Shown here in pieces: positions 46,336-56,888 of a stretch of 64,000 nucleotides of DNA. A program made the translations under genes and the position numbers. The notes beneath the pieces were generated by a model. That model was not told the origin of the DNA, did no database searches, and saw nothing but the letters and a program-made list of their open reading frames with translations. Source of the stretch: Muscardinus avellanarius (Eukaryota; Chordata; Mammalia; Rodentia; Gliridae); the NCBI GenBank assembly GCA_963383645.1, contig OY726557.1, forward strand, positions 150,279,860 to 150,343,859. Direction: 5' to 3'. Within the stretch, counting starts at the first letter, position 1. Each line of letters begins with the position of its first letter.

Positions 46336-46689
46336 GCCCACCGGGGATGGAATCCAGGGACATTCTACCTTCAAGGTAAACCCCCAACCCTTTTTTTTTT
46401 ATTCTTTATTTTAAAACTGGGTCTCACTAAGTTGCAAAAGGCCTCACTAAGTCACTGAAGCTGTCTGAGAAGCGAGATCCTCCTGTTTCAGCCTCTCAAA
46501 TGCTGAGATTACAAGTCTGAGCCTCCAGCTCTGAGCTATACTCCCAGATCTATTTTATTTTTTAATTGTGAAACAGGGTAAGTTACAGAGGGTCTTGCTA
46601 AACTGCTGAGGCTGGTCATGAACCTTCAATGTTCATGTTCCTGTCTCAGCTACCCAAGGGTTACAGGTGTGGGTCAACACGCCTGGCTG
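46336..46689 (-). mobile_element. Two adjoining SINE pieces
   Basis: 46336-46526 older B1-dID (GGGATGGAATCCAGGGACAT), then 46527-46689 a second partial copy (CTGAGCTATACTCCCAGATC ... CAACACGCCTGGC). Ends 70 nt from E9. Confidence 0.75.
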
Positions 46690-46758
46690 TAAACTTCACT
46701 TTTAATCATTGTACTTCTCATCTCCGTGACAAATTATGAAATATTATGGTAAGTGTAC

Positions 46759-46888
46759 CTGCTTTAGAACCCATTGTAAAGCCTTTTCAAAATAAGCTCC
46801 AATCCAATTTTCAAGATTATTCCTGTATTTAGCTGGTTGGTTTCTCAACCAAGATTTTATCAGAGAATTAAGATCTGTCTCTTCATCA
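46759..46888 (-). CDS. DYNC2H1: DYNC2H1 E9: AAA2 lid
   Basis: 130 nt, phase 2 to 0. Encodes SDEETDLNSLIKSWLRNQPA, then NLENWIGAYFEKALQWVLKQ, helical lid sequence after the AAA2 sensor. It lies directly left of the U2-bearing intron and right of the 8.1-kb intron carrying an antisense L1. Confidence 0.95.
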
Positions 46889-47418
46889 CTGAAACAAATT
46901 AAGACAAGCACATGCAAATTACTTTTTAAAGTCTATTTACTTTCAGATAAATAACTGTTAACAATAAACATCATCTGACATATGTATCATCCAACATGTG
47001 TATTTTAACTTTTGTCACAAAAGCATTCGATTTTGTTACTTCTGTATGTGTGTATAGTAATCAATAGCAGTCAATTGTGTTATTAAAAGGTCCCCATTTG
47101 ATCTATCACATAGCAGATGTTCAACAAACATCTGAGAAAATTCGGAATGAAACCTAAACCTAAGACATAATTGAAACATTTAGCAACCTAAAATGATAAT
47201 ATATGCCTTTTACATAAAATCACACTCATTCATTATACAACAAAAAAAAAATCTACTTCACCAACAATTTTAAAATCCACTAAAGCAACACATGCTCTTT
47301 TTTCTCTGCTAAATATCTATAGCAGTCTTCATCTATATTCTATCTTGTATTATAATTGCTGCATTTAATCTCTTGTACTTGAAGGTATAATCCAAAAAAG
47401 ATAGGTACTCTAAAATAT

Positions 47419-47482
47419 TAGTTTTAAACCTTTTATCGCTTCTTGGCCTTTTAGCTAAGATCAAGCGTAGTTTTAAACCTTT
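47419..47482. repeat. Target-site duplication around the U2 fragment
   Basis: Two copies of TAGTTTTAAACCTTT, 47419-47433 and 47468-47482, the outer limits of the U2 insertion. Indicates integration of a reverse-transcribed piece by L1 machinery or a similar staggered break. Confidence 0.85.
47435..47470 (+). pseudogene. U2 snRNA 5'-end retro-fragment
   Basis: 36 nt matching the first 36 nt of mammalian U2 snRNA (starts ATCGCTTCT, includes GGCCTTTT and CTAAGATCAAG) with three substitutions by my memory of U2. Flanked by a perfect 15-nt direct repeat (47419-47433 and 47468-47482, TAGTTTTAAACCTTT). No A tail. The TAG at its end is shared by U2 and the target repeat. Not functional: it lacks the branch-site-pairing stretch, the Sm site and the 3' loops. 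Confidence 0.85.
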
Positions 47483-48488
47483 CTTGCTCTCTTTCCTAAA
47501 GTGCCTAAAGTAATACCACATATAAAAGATATTCTACAAACATTTTAAAATTTAACTGAAACTTACATTTAACCTAATTTTCTCACAAGATTATAAGAAT
47601 GTGTTGAATGAATAAACTGCACAAATGCTATTATGAAACTATGAACTCAAAGTTATTTTAATAATACCTTATAATTTTAATTGAAACCCATGACCCCTTT
47701 AATGTAAATGTTTTCTTCACTGATGTATTGATGTCAAAAATTAAGAAATTAAATAATTTTAAAACACAATCTGAACCAAACTTATTGCATTGTCATACCC
47801 TGTATTACCAAAAATAGCTTCAAATAGCCCAAAAGTAGCCAAATATTTTATATTAACTATAAATAATATATTAGAAAACATATGTTAACATAGTAAAATC
47901 AACCTTCTTTATTTTACTCTAAAGTATTACTCATTTTAAAAAATAAAACTGGTTCAAATCCCCATGATCTGGTACATGAGAATTATATCTAAAATTAGTT
48001 TATTATCCATTTTTGCTCTTTAAGCCTCTTCCAAAAATAGTAAAAGAAAATTATTGAAAAATTTTTTAATATATAAAATGGAGTTTGGACTATTGAACCT
48101 ATTCATGTGGGTTAGCCCTAAAATTCTATAAATTTAAATTCTATAATTAAAATACTGCTGCTGAGCCTTTAAACTATTAGCCTCTAGCTCTAAATTAACA
48201 TGTTTACTTCTCTAAAGCTCAATCATAATATTTAAGTGAACAAAAAAGAAAATACTTGCTAGTTCACTTAAAAAATCTTATTTAGTAAATGTAATAAAGC
48301 TAAACTGCTAAAATAATTCAATAAAACCAAGACTCTGAACAAATTAAAACCTTAAAACAACAAAAACAAAATGATCAAAAATTGGCAAAATATGTATACA
48401 TTATTCATACTGGGCTTATTTGACTTCTCTATAAAAGCAAAATTAAAATTAAAAATATTATAATATATGTAAATGTTCCATGGCTTAC

Positions 48489-48696
48489 CTTAGAAATATC
48501 ATTCCCATTCTAGATATTGTGGCTGGTGAAGCACAACTTAAATCATGAGTTTCAAATACAAAGTTAACGTTGGGGCCAAACTGAATCCTCTCTCCACTGG
48601 GCATAGTGAGTAGTCGATTATCATCCAAAACAGAATTCAGAGACTCTATCCATTCAGGGTCAATATCGCCATCACAGATTATCCAAGAGCTGACAT
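48489..48696 (-). CDS. DYNC2H1: DYNC2H1 E8: AAA2 Walker B / sensor
   Basis: 208 nt, phase 1 to 2. Encodes [20 protein letters not shown], where CDGDID replaces the usual FDGPVD, then [18 protein letters not shown] and [19 protein letters not shown]. These are the hallmark AAA2 motifs (WIExxNSVLDDN; ASPATxSRxGM). Flanking intron to E9 carries a U2 snRNA fragment. Confidence 0.97.
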
Positions 48697-48867
48697 CTAT
48701 TTGAAAACAATAAACAGTGAATACAGTGATAAAAGTTGAAAATAGGAATAAACTAATTATGTTCTTCATTTAGACGTGATGCCATATGTTTTCATTTTTA
48801 TTACTGAAGCTGAATATAAAGAACAAAAAGTTGAACAAGACAAAATTGTTTATGCGAATTTTTTTTT

Positions 48868-49073
48868 CTTTTCACGGTACTGGGGATTGATCCCAGGGAC
48901 ATTCTACCTCTGAACTATACCCTCAGCCCTATTTTTTTATTCTTTATTTTGAAACAGAGTCTCACTTAGTTATGGAGGCCTCACTAAGTAGCTGAGGCTG
49001 AGCGTGAACCTGTATTCCTCCTGTCTCAGCCTCCTACGTACTGCGATTACAAGTGTGCTCCACCATGCCTGGC
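48868..49073 (-). mobile_element. B1-dID SINE
   Basis: GGGGATTGATCCCAGGGACA ... GTGCTCCACCATGCCTGGC. Confidence 0.85.
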
Positions 49074-49751
49074 TTGTTTATATGAATTTGAAGTACAAAT
49101 GTGCTAGAAAACCCATCAGGAATTCTGGCTTAGATGACTAGATTTATTTATACATCTTGGGATAAAGTTTTATCTATAAACATATATATAATACTTAATC
49201 TATAAAGATATAAATATATCAATAAACATAAAAGCAAACATGGTATACAAGACATCAATATTTCTATTACCATAAGACACCCATAAAATATTCTTCAAAC
49301 CTTTGCCTTTTATCATGTCATGAGAAAATATGAATGCTTGCAATGTAATGTCACTTTTAAAAACTTTAAGAAACCCGAATTTCAGTGTCCTACATGAGAA
49401 ATAAAAAATTGACTACTGTAAATGCTTTTATTCTTTACATATAAAAAGACGATCTCAAGGGAGAAAAGCAGCGCCAAGGTTTATGTACAGTATATTCAGT
49501 CTTTCCAGGAACAAACATTTTTTATCCATAAAATGGATAATTGTTCAAGTTGTACTTAGACCTTTAAAACAATTCAAAGAGTAAAGTATCACCAATAAAA
49601 GCATGAGAGAAGAGACTACACTAAAAAATCTTTCCAATGTTTTAAAAGTTCCAAACATTTCCCTTATTGTCTTCAAAAAACCACTAATAACTAAATTATG
49701 TATTGGTAAAATATTAGAAACCTCTGATTATATTTAAACTTCTTTTAAAAT
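49074..49751. other. Intron E7-E8: unassigned part
   Basis: Nothing recognised. Confidence 0.5.
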
Positions 49752-49960
49752 GAGCCAGGCATGGTGGCACACACTTGTAATCCTTGCATTTGGTAGGCTG
49801 AGACAGGAGGATCAAAGTTTGCAGACAGCCTACTTAGTGAGGCTCTGTGCAACTCAATGAGACTGTGTTTCAAAATATAAATTAAAAAAATAGGGCAGGG
49901 GGTATACCTCCAAGATAAAATGCCCCTGGTTTTCATCCCCAGTACTGAAAAAAAAAAATA
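49752..49960 (+). mobile_element. B1-dID SINE
   Basis: GCCAGGCATGGTGGCACACA ... GGTTTTCATCCCCAGTACTG. Confidence 0.85.
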
Positions 49961-50323
49961 ATTGGACCAGAAAGTTAACTATTTTATTACTGACATATTC
50001 AAAACTATTCACAATCAACAGTATATACAAACTGAGAAGTTAATGGTGTTCATACAAACCAATTAAATTACCAGGCTCACATCAACTTAGCATCAAAGAT
50101 TTTATACTTATTCAGCAAATTAGTCTAGTTTACAATTTATACAAGTTACTCTGGGTTTTATTTTATTAAAAGTTGAGATAAGTGTAAGTCAAAGTACCAG
50201 CATGTCTTAATAAAATATCAAATGCACATCTTTAAGGTAATGTATAAAACTTGATAAAGAGAGCCTTATAGACAAGTTCTAAGAATTATTAAGTAAGCAA
50301 TAAATTACAGAGTAGAGACCAAC

Positions 50324-50588
50324 CTTGTGGTTCACGAACTACTTGGCGAGCACTATTTGTCAAAACCCCATCAGACCATTCTCTGGTATCCATATCAATA
50401 TGGCCTAGTAATTGATGTCTAGGCATAGCTTTGGGATTCATCGTATATTGTTTTACTATCTTGCCAATTTTACAAAGTGCTGCCCTTAACATTCTCCAAA
50501 GAGTTGATTTGCCAGCGCCACTTGGACCAACAATAACAACTCCCATTCTCTGGCGTAACTGTTCATATAATTCTAAAGATTTCTTGAT
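50324..50588 (-). CDS. DYNC2H1: DYNC2H1 E7: AAA2 Walker A
   Basis: 265 nt, phase 0 to 1. Begins IKKSLELYEQLRQRMGVVIV and contains P-loop GPSGAGKSTLWRML, then TMNPKAMPRHQLLGHIDMDT and REWSDGVLTNSARQVVREPQ. The K-S/T pair is intact, so AAA2 should bind nucleotide; in dyneins this site is usually structural. Donor is AAG|GTTGGT, a weaker but valid GT site. Confidence 0.97.
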
Positions 50589-50698
50589 CTAGTAAGAAAT
50601 AAATATGTACATGTGTTATTTGTAATATTCAATCATACTCAGCTGTGTTCATCCTATATCATTATTCTATTCCAGACATGTATATTAAATCTTTGATT

Positions 50699-50817
50699 TT
50701 TTTTTTTTTTTTTGGTGCTAGGGATTGATATCAGTGACATTCTACCTCTGAGCTATACTCCCAGCCTATTTTATTTTTAATTTTGAAACCAGATCTTACT
50801 AAGTTGCAGAGGGCCTA
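50699..50817 (-). mobile_element. B1-dID SINE, right half
   Basis: Poly(T), GGTGCTAGGGATTGATATCA, CTGAGCTATACTCCCAGCC. Confidence 0.75.
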
Positions 50818-50837
50818 AGTGGAGTAAAATGGTATTC

Positions 50838-51060
50838 AAAGCAGATGCAGTGGTGCATACCATAATCCCAGCAACTTGGGATGCTGAGGCGGGAAGGTCC
50901 TAAATTAGAGATCAGCCTTGGCAAATCAGAGACACTGTCTCAAAAAAAAAAAAAAAAAAACAGGCTGGGAATATAGCTCAGTAGTAAAGCACTTCTAGGT
51001 TCCCTTTGCAGGGCCACAGAAAATAAAAAAATAAAAAAAAATAAAAAGTAAAAAAAAAAA
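50838..51060 (+). mobile_element. B1-dID-like SINE, distinct subtype
   Basis: GCAGTGGTGCATACCATAAT ... CAGAGACACTGTCTC, poly(A) linker 50941-50959, then ID half GGCTGGGAATATAGCTCAGT. Confidence 0.75.
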
Positions 51061-51077
51061 AAAAAAAACAGTGAGAG

Positions 51078-51275
51078 TCAAGCGTGGCCCATGCTTGTAA
51101 TCCTAGCACTTGGGAGGCTGAGACAGGAGGATCACAGTTCACAGAGTCTCGGCTACTTAGTGCGGGCCTTTGCAACTCAGTGAGAACCTGTTTCAAAATA
51201 AAGAATAAAAAATAGGGCTGGGGGTGTAGCTCAGAGGTAGAATGCCCCTGGGTTCCATCCCCAGTACTGAAAAAT
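51078..51275 (+). mobile_element. B1-dID SINE
   Basis: GCGTGGCCCATGCTTGTAAT ... GGGCTGGGGGTGTAGCTCAG ... GGTTCCATCCCCAGTACTG. Confidence 0.85.
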
Positions 51276-51564
51276 ATGAGAAAAAATATACATGATTCAT
51301 ATTAATCCTGTTTCCCAAGGAGATTACTATCTGATAATCAATATTAAGTGCATAATCAAATATAAAACAAGTATATATGACAAAAGCAAAAATGGTAGTT
51401 AGCAAGTAGACAAAATCAGGAACTGAATATCAGAGAAAACTTGCCTGTGCAAGCAAAATTAAAGTTAAAAAATAAAGTTAGATGGAAGATGTGTGATAGG
51501 AATAATTAAAATGGAACAGCTAGGAAAAGCTATTAATATATTATAAAATATTCTTGACAGTTAC

Positions 51565-51764
51565 CTGATTGGGTATGATTTCGTAATTGGCCTCTTCAAA
51601 TACTTGCTTTAATGCAGCACTTAGCTCATCATATTCTACTTCTTTAAAGTCGATTCCAGGAAAGATATCTTTAATCAGTGCATCAAACCGGGTGCAATCA
51701 GCAAAAGTAAACTTCGACATTGTATTAAGCCTCAATGCTTGTACCACAATATGACTTTCATTAA
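51565..51764 (-). CDS. DYNC2H1: DYNC2H1 E6: AAA1-AAA2 junction
   Basis: 200 nt, phase 1 to 0. Encodes (V)NESHIVVQALRLNTMSKFT and DALIKDIFPGIDFKEVEYDE, matching the dynein pattern ExxxxxxALRxxxxxKFxxxDxxxFxxxxxDxFPG that opens AAA2. Donor CAG|GTAA, acceptor TCTCCTAG. A 27-nt piece of this exon (51606-51632) recurs exactly in the preceding intron at 53338-53364. Confidence 0.96.
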
Positions 51765-51896
51765 CTAGGAGAAAAGTTTCATTTTAAAATTATTTGTTAT
51801 CAATTTGATGACTACAGCCTTGATATACATTATTTATCATTACATGATACATTTGAAATATTTAAAACATTAAAGCATGTGAAATGGTAAACTTAC

Positions 51897-51918
51897 CAAA
51901 GCTTCTACGTCTTGACTG
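51897..51918 (-). other. Candidate microexon between E5 and E6
   Basis: 22 nt flanked on the minus strand by seven T plus AG and by a perfect GTAAGT donor. From E5's phase 1 it reads GCA GTC AAG ACG TAG, a stop. Without its first C it would be 21 nt, stay in frame and add seven residues (ESRRRSF). I recall human DYNC2H1 isoforms of 4,307 and 4,314 residues, a difference of seven. Whether it is spliced in this animal cannot be seen from DNA. Confidence 0.5.
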
Positions 51919-51954
51919 CTAAAAAAATAAGCATCATGAAGAGTTATGAACTCA

Positions 51955-52170
51955 TTTCAAGACATTAATAATAATGATTATCACATATTTTCATAATATT
52001 TTATCTTTCATACTATATGATATACTGATCTTTTTAATAACTATAAAGTATGTAAGAAGCATTATTTTTTCAAGTTTTCATATGAAAACATTAAATGTGT
52101 AAAGGATTAAATGTCTTGCCTGAATAGAAAGTATTCCAGATGGGGTTAAAATCCAGGTAAATTAGTCATA
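51955..52170 (-). mobile_element. MIR fragment
   Basis: TGAAAACATTAAATGTGTAA, AATGTCTTGCCTGAATAGAA and GGGGTTAAAATCCAGGT keep the reversed MIR order. It lies just upstream of the microexon candidate. Confidence 0.5.
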
Positions 52171-52635
52171 GATTTAGGTATCTCTCAAAATATGATAATA
52201 TTATTTTCTAGAGAGTTTATGTCCTAAAACAAAAAACTAATAAATTTTAAAGCAACCTGTGATCATTCTTGATTAAAACTGGTTCACAAACCCACTTTTG
52301 GGTAAATACAAAGTAATATCATTGCCAGATTCTTATTTTTAAGGATTTTAGGAGCTGATTGATAATATATACATATATGAAAGAGAAACTTAAAGAAACT
52401 AAACCTGGTATTTCTTCCACATTGCTTAGTATTGCTATGTTTAAATATATTAAAAAGTCTTGGTTGCTCTTGAGCATATTTCAAGCAGTGAGTTCAAATC
52501 CATTTATTTACTACAAGTATGGTTTAAATATTTCTTAAAAATTACTAAAGAAAGATAATAATAGTTAACTGCTTTATAAACTAGCCATATCTATCCTTGC
52601 ATATGTCAATTTAATACTAGAGCTAGAATAGCTTT

Positions 52636-52820
52636 GTGTGTGTGTGTGTGTGTGTGTGTGTGGTACTGGGGTTCCTGGAAACCCTTCCCAGACCTATTTT
52701 ATATTTTTATTTATTTGGAAACAGGGTCTCTTAAGCCAGCGAGGCTGGCTTCAAACCTGCTCAATCCTCCTGTCTCCACCTCCCAAGCACGGGGATTACA
52801 AGCGTGCGCCACCACACCCG
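52636..52820 (-). mobile_element. Young B1-dID SINE with (TG)n and 14-nt TSD
   Basis: (TG)n 52636-52662, GGTACTGGGGTTCCTGGAAA ... GCGCCACCACACCCG. GCTAGAATAGCTTT exact at 52622-52635 and 52821-52834. Confidence 0.9.
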
Positions 52821-52949
52821 GCTAGAATAGCTTTTTTAATAAGATGTGTACTTTGATCATTTAAATTCCATACAGATGATTAATTATGTGGAATCCTTTT
52901 TACTATGCTATCTGTTATTCTCATAGTATTTTAATTTAGTTTTTTCACA

Positions 52950-53336
52950 GTGTTATGGTTAGATATAGAATGGCCTCTTAAAGAGCTCCTAAATTGGTGT
53001 TTGGAGCTGATGCAATTAAGTCATGAGAGTTGTAATGCTAGAAGTGGATAAATCCATTTTAATGTATTTACCTGGGCAGTACCCAGTAGGGAGTGGTCAG
53101 AGAAGAATGGCATCTGGAGTGGGGCCTTGAGGATTATATACAGCCCTTCTTCTCCCTTCCTTGTGTCCTTGTTTCCAGCCCCCATGTTATGAAAAGCACA
53201 GCCCATGTGCTCTCCCTCTCTCTATCTCCTACTGCCATATCCTGAGATTCGTAGTCCCCAGCCTCACATGGACTGAGCCCAAAACAGTAAGAAAATAAAT
53301 CTTTCCTCTAAGTTATGTGGTCAGTCTTTAGATTGT
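52950..53336 (+). mobile_element. LTR-like element (MaLR type?), solo
   Basis: Starts TGTTATGGTT and ends near CCCAAAACAGTAAGAAAATAAATC plus CAGTCTTTAG, the layout of a MaLR LTR with its late AATAAA. No internal retroviral genes are beside it. Assignment is by eye and moderate. Confidence 0.45.
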
Positions 53337-53337
53337 A

Positions 53338-53364
53338 GCTTTAATGCAGCACTTAGCTCATCAT
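53338..53364 (-). repeat. 27-nt exact copy of E6 coding sequence inside intron E5-E6
   Basis: Identical base for base, same orientation, to 51606-51632 inside E6 (codons for DELSAALK and neighbours). Flanking bases do not match, so only this short piece was copied. It abuts the right end of an LTR-like element. It has no adjacent splice sites. Confidence 0.9.
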
Positions 53365-54112
53365 CAATGCTGACAGATACAAATCTATAGGAGCTAAAAT
53401 TAAATGTTTCATGAAAATATACATTCATAGAGGATTCAATTATTCTATGAGTGGAATGTCATTTATTTTATAGGAGCAAAAAAACCCAAATATACATGAG
53501 TCCAATACTGATCAAAATAAGTAATAAATACTTAAATGAGGAAATAGAGGACAATCTTCTTTACAGAACATTTTCAAATAATATATGCAGATACTGTACC
53601 CTCTGAAGAATGGAGCTTAATCCTCCCTCCTCACTTTCAGAGTAATCTAGATTTTTTTCTTTATGTGCCTAAAGAACTAAGTGAGAAGTAGAAGAACGAT
53701 TATCTGTAGAGTGGAGAAATCTAACAAACACTACCGTAGCAAACTGAGGAGAGGTAGCCACCAGTGAGTTATGGCACGTGGCTATTATGTACCCACTGAC
53801 ACAATGAGATGGATGGGGGCTCTACCACAATTGCATTCTTTCCAAACATTCAAAACCCAATCTAGTCATGGTATACTATCTTTTGAAAAAAAGAAACTAT
53901 GTATTTCTAAATTTTCCAATCTTAAGACTAGAAGAATTCTCAGGCTCTACTTCACACCTACTTAATCAGGAATTTGGGGAATGGGGTCCAACAATCTTCT
54001 TTAAAAAGCCACTGGGTGATGGTAATAAACACCCAAATTTAAGATGAATTTAAACTATTCCTTTACTAATCACAACTATTCAATATTTAGTGTACATTTA
54101 AAAATTATTATA
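53365..54112. other. Intron E5-E6: unassigned part
   Basis: After the 27-nt exon copy, no repeat or exon recognised. Confidence 0.5.
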
Positions 54113-54195
54113 TGGGGGAGGTGCCATAACTCAGTGGTGGAATACATGCCTAGCATGAGTAAGACCCTGGGTTCAATCTCCAGAACCCTCTCCAC
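54113..54195 (+). mobile_element. Single ID SINE
   Basis: GGTGCCATAACTCAGTGGTG, GCCTAGCATGAGTAAGACCC, GGTTCAATCTCCAG. Confidence 0.75.
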
Positions 54196-54444
54196 AAAAC
54201 AGTTATTATAGGACATCAAATATTAAAACTAGGAAAAAATTGGAATATAGTTTAAAATCAATATATCAAAATAAGTTCACTACTTGTAACAAATACATAA
54301 TACTAATGTAAGATGTTAACAATAGGCAAAATTGGGGATATAGAATACTGAAATTTTCTATATATTTTTGGTAAATATAAAACTATTCTAAATTAAAGCT
54401 TATTTTACAAAATAAATTATTGTAATTGGAATAATCAATCATAC

Positions 54445-54560
54445 CATTCTGCTTAGTGCCATTTTTCTTCAGTTGCCTAAGAAGATTTCCACTTCCCCGT
54501 AGAACTGTTTTCAAAGCTCTCAAACCCCAATCATAATGTTGCTGAGGTGTCAAAAGTTCC
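54445..54560 (-). CDS. DYNC2H1: DYNC2H1 E5: AAA1 small subdomain
   Basis: 116 nt, phase 2 to 1. Encodes ELLTPQQHYDWGLRALKTVL, matching the dynein QxHYDxGLRAxKxVL motif that closes AAA1, then a polar linker RQLKKNGTKQN. It ends AAT-G before donor GTATG. A microexon candidate lies between this exon and E6 (51897-51918). Confidence 0.95.
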
Positions 54561-54789
54561 CTGAGGTAAAGATATGAAAATCTTAAGTATCATATGAGGA
54601 TAAGAAAATTCTTTTATCATCACAGATGTTTTTATTGCTCGAAGTAAAATATTTCATAGCCATACCTTAAATACAATAAAATAATATAAAGATCACTAGT
54701 TAAATTAGACAAATGTGAAAATGATCACTAATAACTTTAATCAATCATTGAAAAGCAAAATACAAAAATATTTAAAAGAGGAAACTTAC

Positions 54790-55013
54790 CTAGATAGGTT
54801 GAAAATAGCTACTAGTTTTCTTCCCAATACTTTAGCATCTTTAAAGCCTTCTGAATAGAGAATAACTTCTGCAATAAGCTCGTTGTCTGGACGAGACATA
54901 GCTACTGGCCTGAAAAGCTGCTTAAGATTATCAGGAAGTTTTTGTCTTCCTCCATATCCTTTTCCAGCAGGGTTCATAGTGATAAAAATTCCAGAATTAG
55001 AATTTATTTCTAC
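54790..55013 (-). CDS. DYNC2H1: DYNC2H1 E4: AAA1 sensor I region
   Basis: 224 nt, enters phase 0, leaves phase 2 (codon AG|G). Contains [15 protein letters not shown] and [18 protein letters not shown]. The sensor I asparagine in TMNP is intact. The inserted AGKG before YGGR is, to my knowledge, characteristic of dynein-2 rather than dynein-1 (usually NPGYAGR). Ends [13 protein letters not shown]. Confidence 0.96.
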
Positions 55014-56069
55014 CTGAAATATTAATTTAAAATATAAACATCAACAATTTGAAATTATAAATATATATTGCCAAAGTAATCTTATGACTTTACTACACTT
55101 AAGTCTTATATCTTAGCAAAAAGTAACCTCCAATGTGATAACCATCTCCCTACTTAAAATATAATAAATTCCATAGGAACGAATTGCTTTACAGAGGTTC
55201 TTCATAATCAATAGTTTGAGACCAAAAGGTTAGGAAAGAATATGTAATTTGAATGTCTGATCATTCAATGAGAATTTACTAAGAGTCTTCTTTGTTCTGG
55301 GCACTTTGCTAAAAACATAGAGACAACTCCTAACTAAACTCTCTAGTGGTTAATACACTTCAGAGCAGAGATACAGTTTATCTATTATTACAAAGAGGCA
55401 ATCATAGCAAAATAAATATCATGACTAAGAATAGAATCTAAGCTATAATGTGTAAATGATAAAGGGGCAATTACTAAATAGAAATATTTAGAGTAGTGAA
55501 ACCAAAATTTGGCTGTAAAGGAAATAAAAGATGCAAGGATTAGAAGGGAAGAATTAAAGTAAGACTTGTTTAAATTATTACTGAGACGCAAAAAAAAAAA
55601 ATGGGTTTACTAAGAGAAAGTCCTGAGGAAGTGATTCCAAAGCACAGGTGGAAAGATTAGTACTGTGCTCTGTAGAAAGGATAGCTGTTTCTTTAAGAGA
55701 AGAATGAAAAGAAAGAAATGTGTAAGAAATTAAATATTGATAGTAGATAGATATTCCCAATAAACTACTTTGTCAAGCATTTAAGTATCATGTAAATAAC
55801 ATATTAACAATGTAGAATATTAACATATTAACGGTACAGTCATACTTTCTTGGGCTACACAGACAAATTTGTATTATGAAATTTATTATTCATAACAGGA
55901 TAATTTCACATATCTTATAACTTTTGTATGTTCAGTAATACATAGTATTTTGATGTTTGTATTTTTTATAGAAATGAGTCTATATTATAATGACATAAAT
56001 ATATATTTCCTATGGGAAGAAGTCAGGAGCAGAAGAAAACCTAAGTGCTTATTTCTTAACACTCATATA
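55014..56069. other. Intron E3-E4: unassigned kilobase
   Basis: AT-rich; 55255-55350 may be an ancient L2/MIR remnant. No exon. Confidence 0.45.
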
Positions 56070-56245
56070 GAATAGTGATTAAAAACATGTTTCACGATTA
56101 GACAGACCTGGATCTAATTCTCAGCTCTACAATTTTTACTATCAAGTCCTAATTTCTTCATCCACATAGTGTGGACAAAAAGTACCTGTACCTAACTCAA
56201 TGGGTTATGGTAGTAAATGAGGCAATCATTAAAGCACTGTAACAT
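56070..56245 (+). mobile_element. MIR SINE (ancient)
   Basis: AATAGTGATTAAAAACATGT, ACAGACCTGGATCTAATTCT and AGTACCTGTACCTAACTCA follow the MIR consensus from its start. Confidence 0.7.
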
Positions 56246-56322
56246 TACCAGCACAGATGAGAATTATAATGTATAACACAAATATTATAATTGACTTATA
56301 GCATATTCAAAGTTTAATGTTG

Positions 56323-56525
56323 AACTGGGTGTGGTGGTGCACACCTTTAAATCTAGTACTTGGGAGGCCAAGACAAGAGGATCATAGGTTCAAGGACAGC
56401 CTCAACAAGTAGTGAGACTCATCAACCTAGTGAGACCCTGTTTCTAAATAAAAAATAAAATAGGGTTGCAGGTGTAGTTCGGAGGTATACTGCACCTGGG
56501 TTCCATCCTCAGTACCCCCCCAAAA
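56323..56525 (+). mobile_element. B1-dID SINE
   Basis: GGGTGTGGTGGTGCACACCT ... GGTTCCATCCTCAGTACC. Confidence 0.85.
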
Positions 56526-56705
56526 AATGTAAGGATGAAAGTGAAAGTGGGGTCACAGAGACATTTCATAGATAAAAAGGATTATCATACTGGTCACAGT
56601 TTATAAATGGAGGAAGGAGATATAAAGATACAATAATGCCTGATATTAGAAATTCCAAGTTTCATAAAATATTTTGATCCTTTAAATGACCAACATATCA
56701 TCTAC

Positions 56706-56888
56706 CTCTTTGCCAAGCAGTTCGCATACAGTTCTATGATTTTTCAAAGCATCTTGAATTGTCTGGATTTGCATAGATACTGCTGACAGTACAGATTCTT
56801 CTAGTCTGTTGAACTCATCAAAACAACCCCAGGCCCCACACTTCACCAAGCCAACAAATATTCGCCCCATTGACTTCACATCAATGCC
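56706..56888 (-). CDS. DYNC2H1: DYNC2H1 E3: AAA1 Walker B
   Basis: 183 nt, phase 0 to 0. Encodes [20 protein letters not shown] followed by the Walker B core CFDEFNR, with catalytic Asp-Glu present, and helix [17 protein letters not shown]. Typical of dynein AAA1. Donor GAG|GTAGA, acceptor TTTTTAAG. Confidence 0.97.

Larger units (their letters stand above)
46889..48488. other. Intron E8-E9: mostly unassigned
   Basis: AT-rich, no SINE. The only element is the U2 fragment at 47435-47470. Confidence 0.6.

Noticed and set aside
47435..47470. Functional U2 snRNA gene
   Set aside because: Only the first 36 nt are present, with no promoter elements or 3' box.
51890..51922. Treating the microexon as a normal constitutive exon
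   Set aside because: Its 22-nt length breaks the frame, and E5 joins E6 directly in phase, so it is listed only as a candidate.
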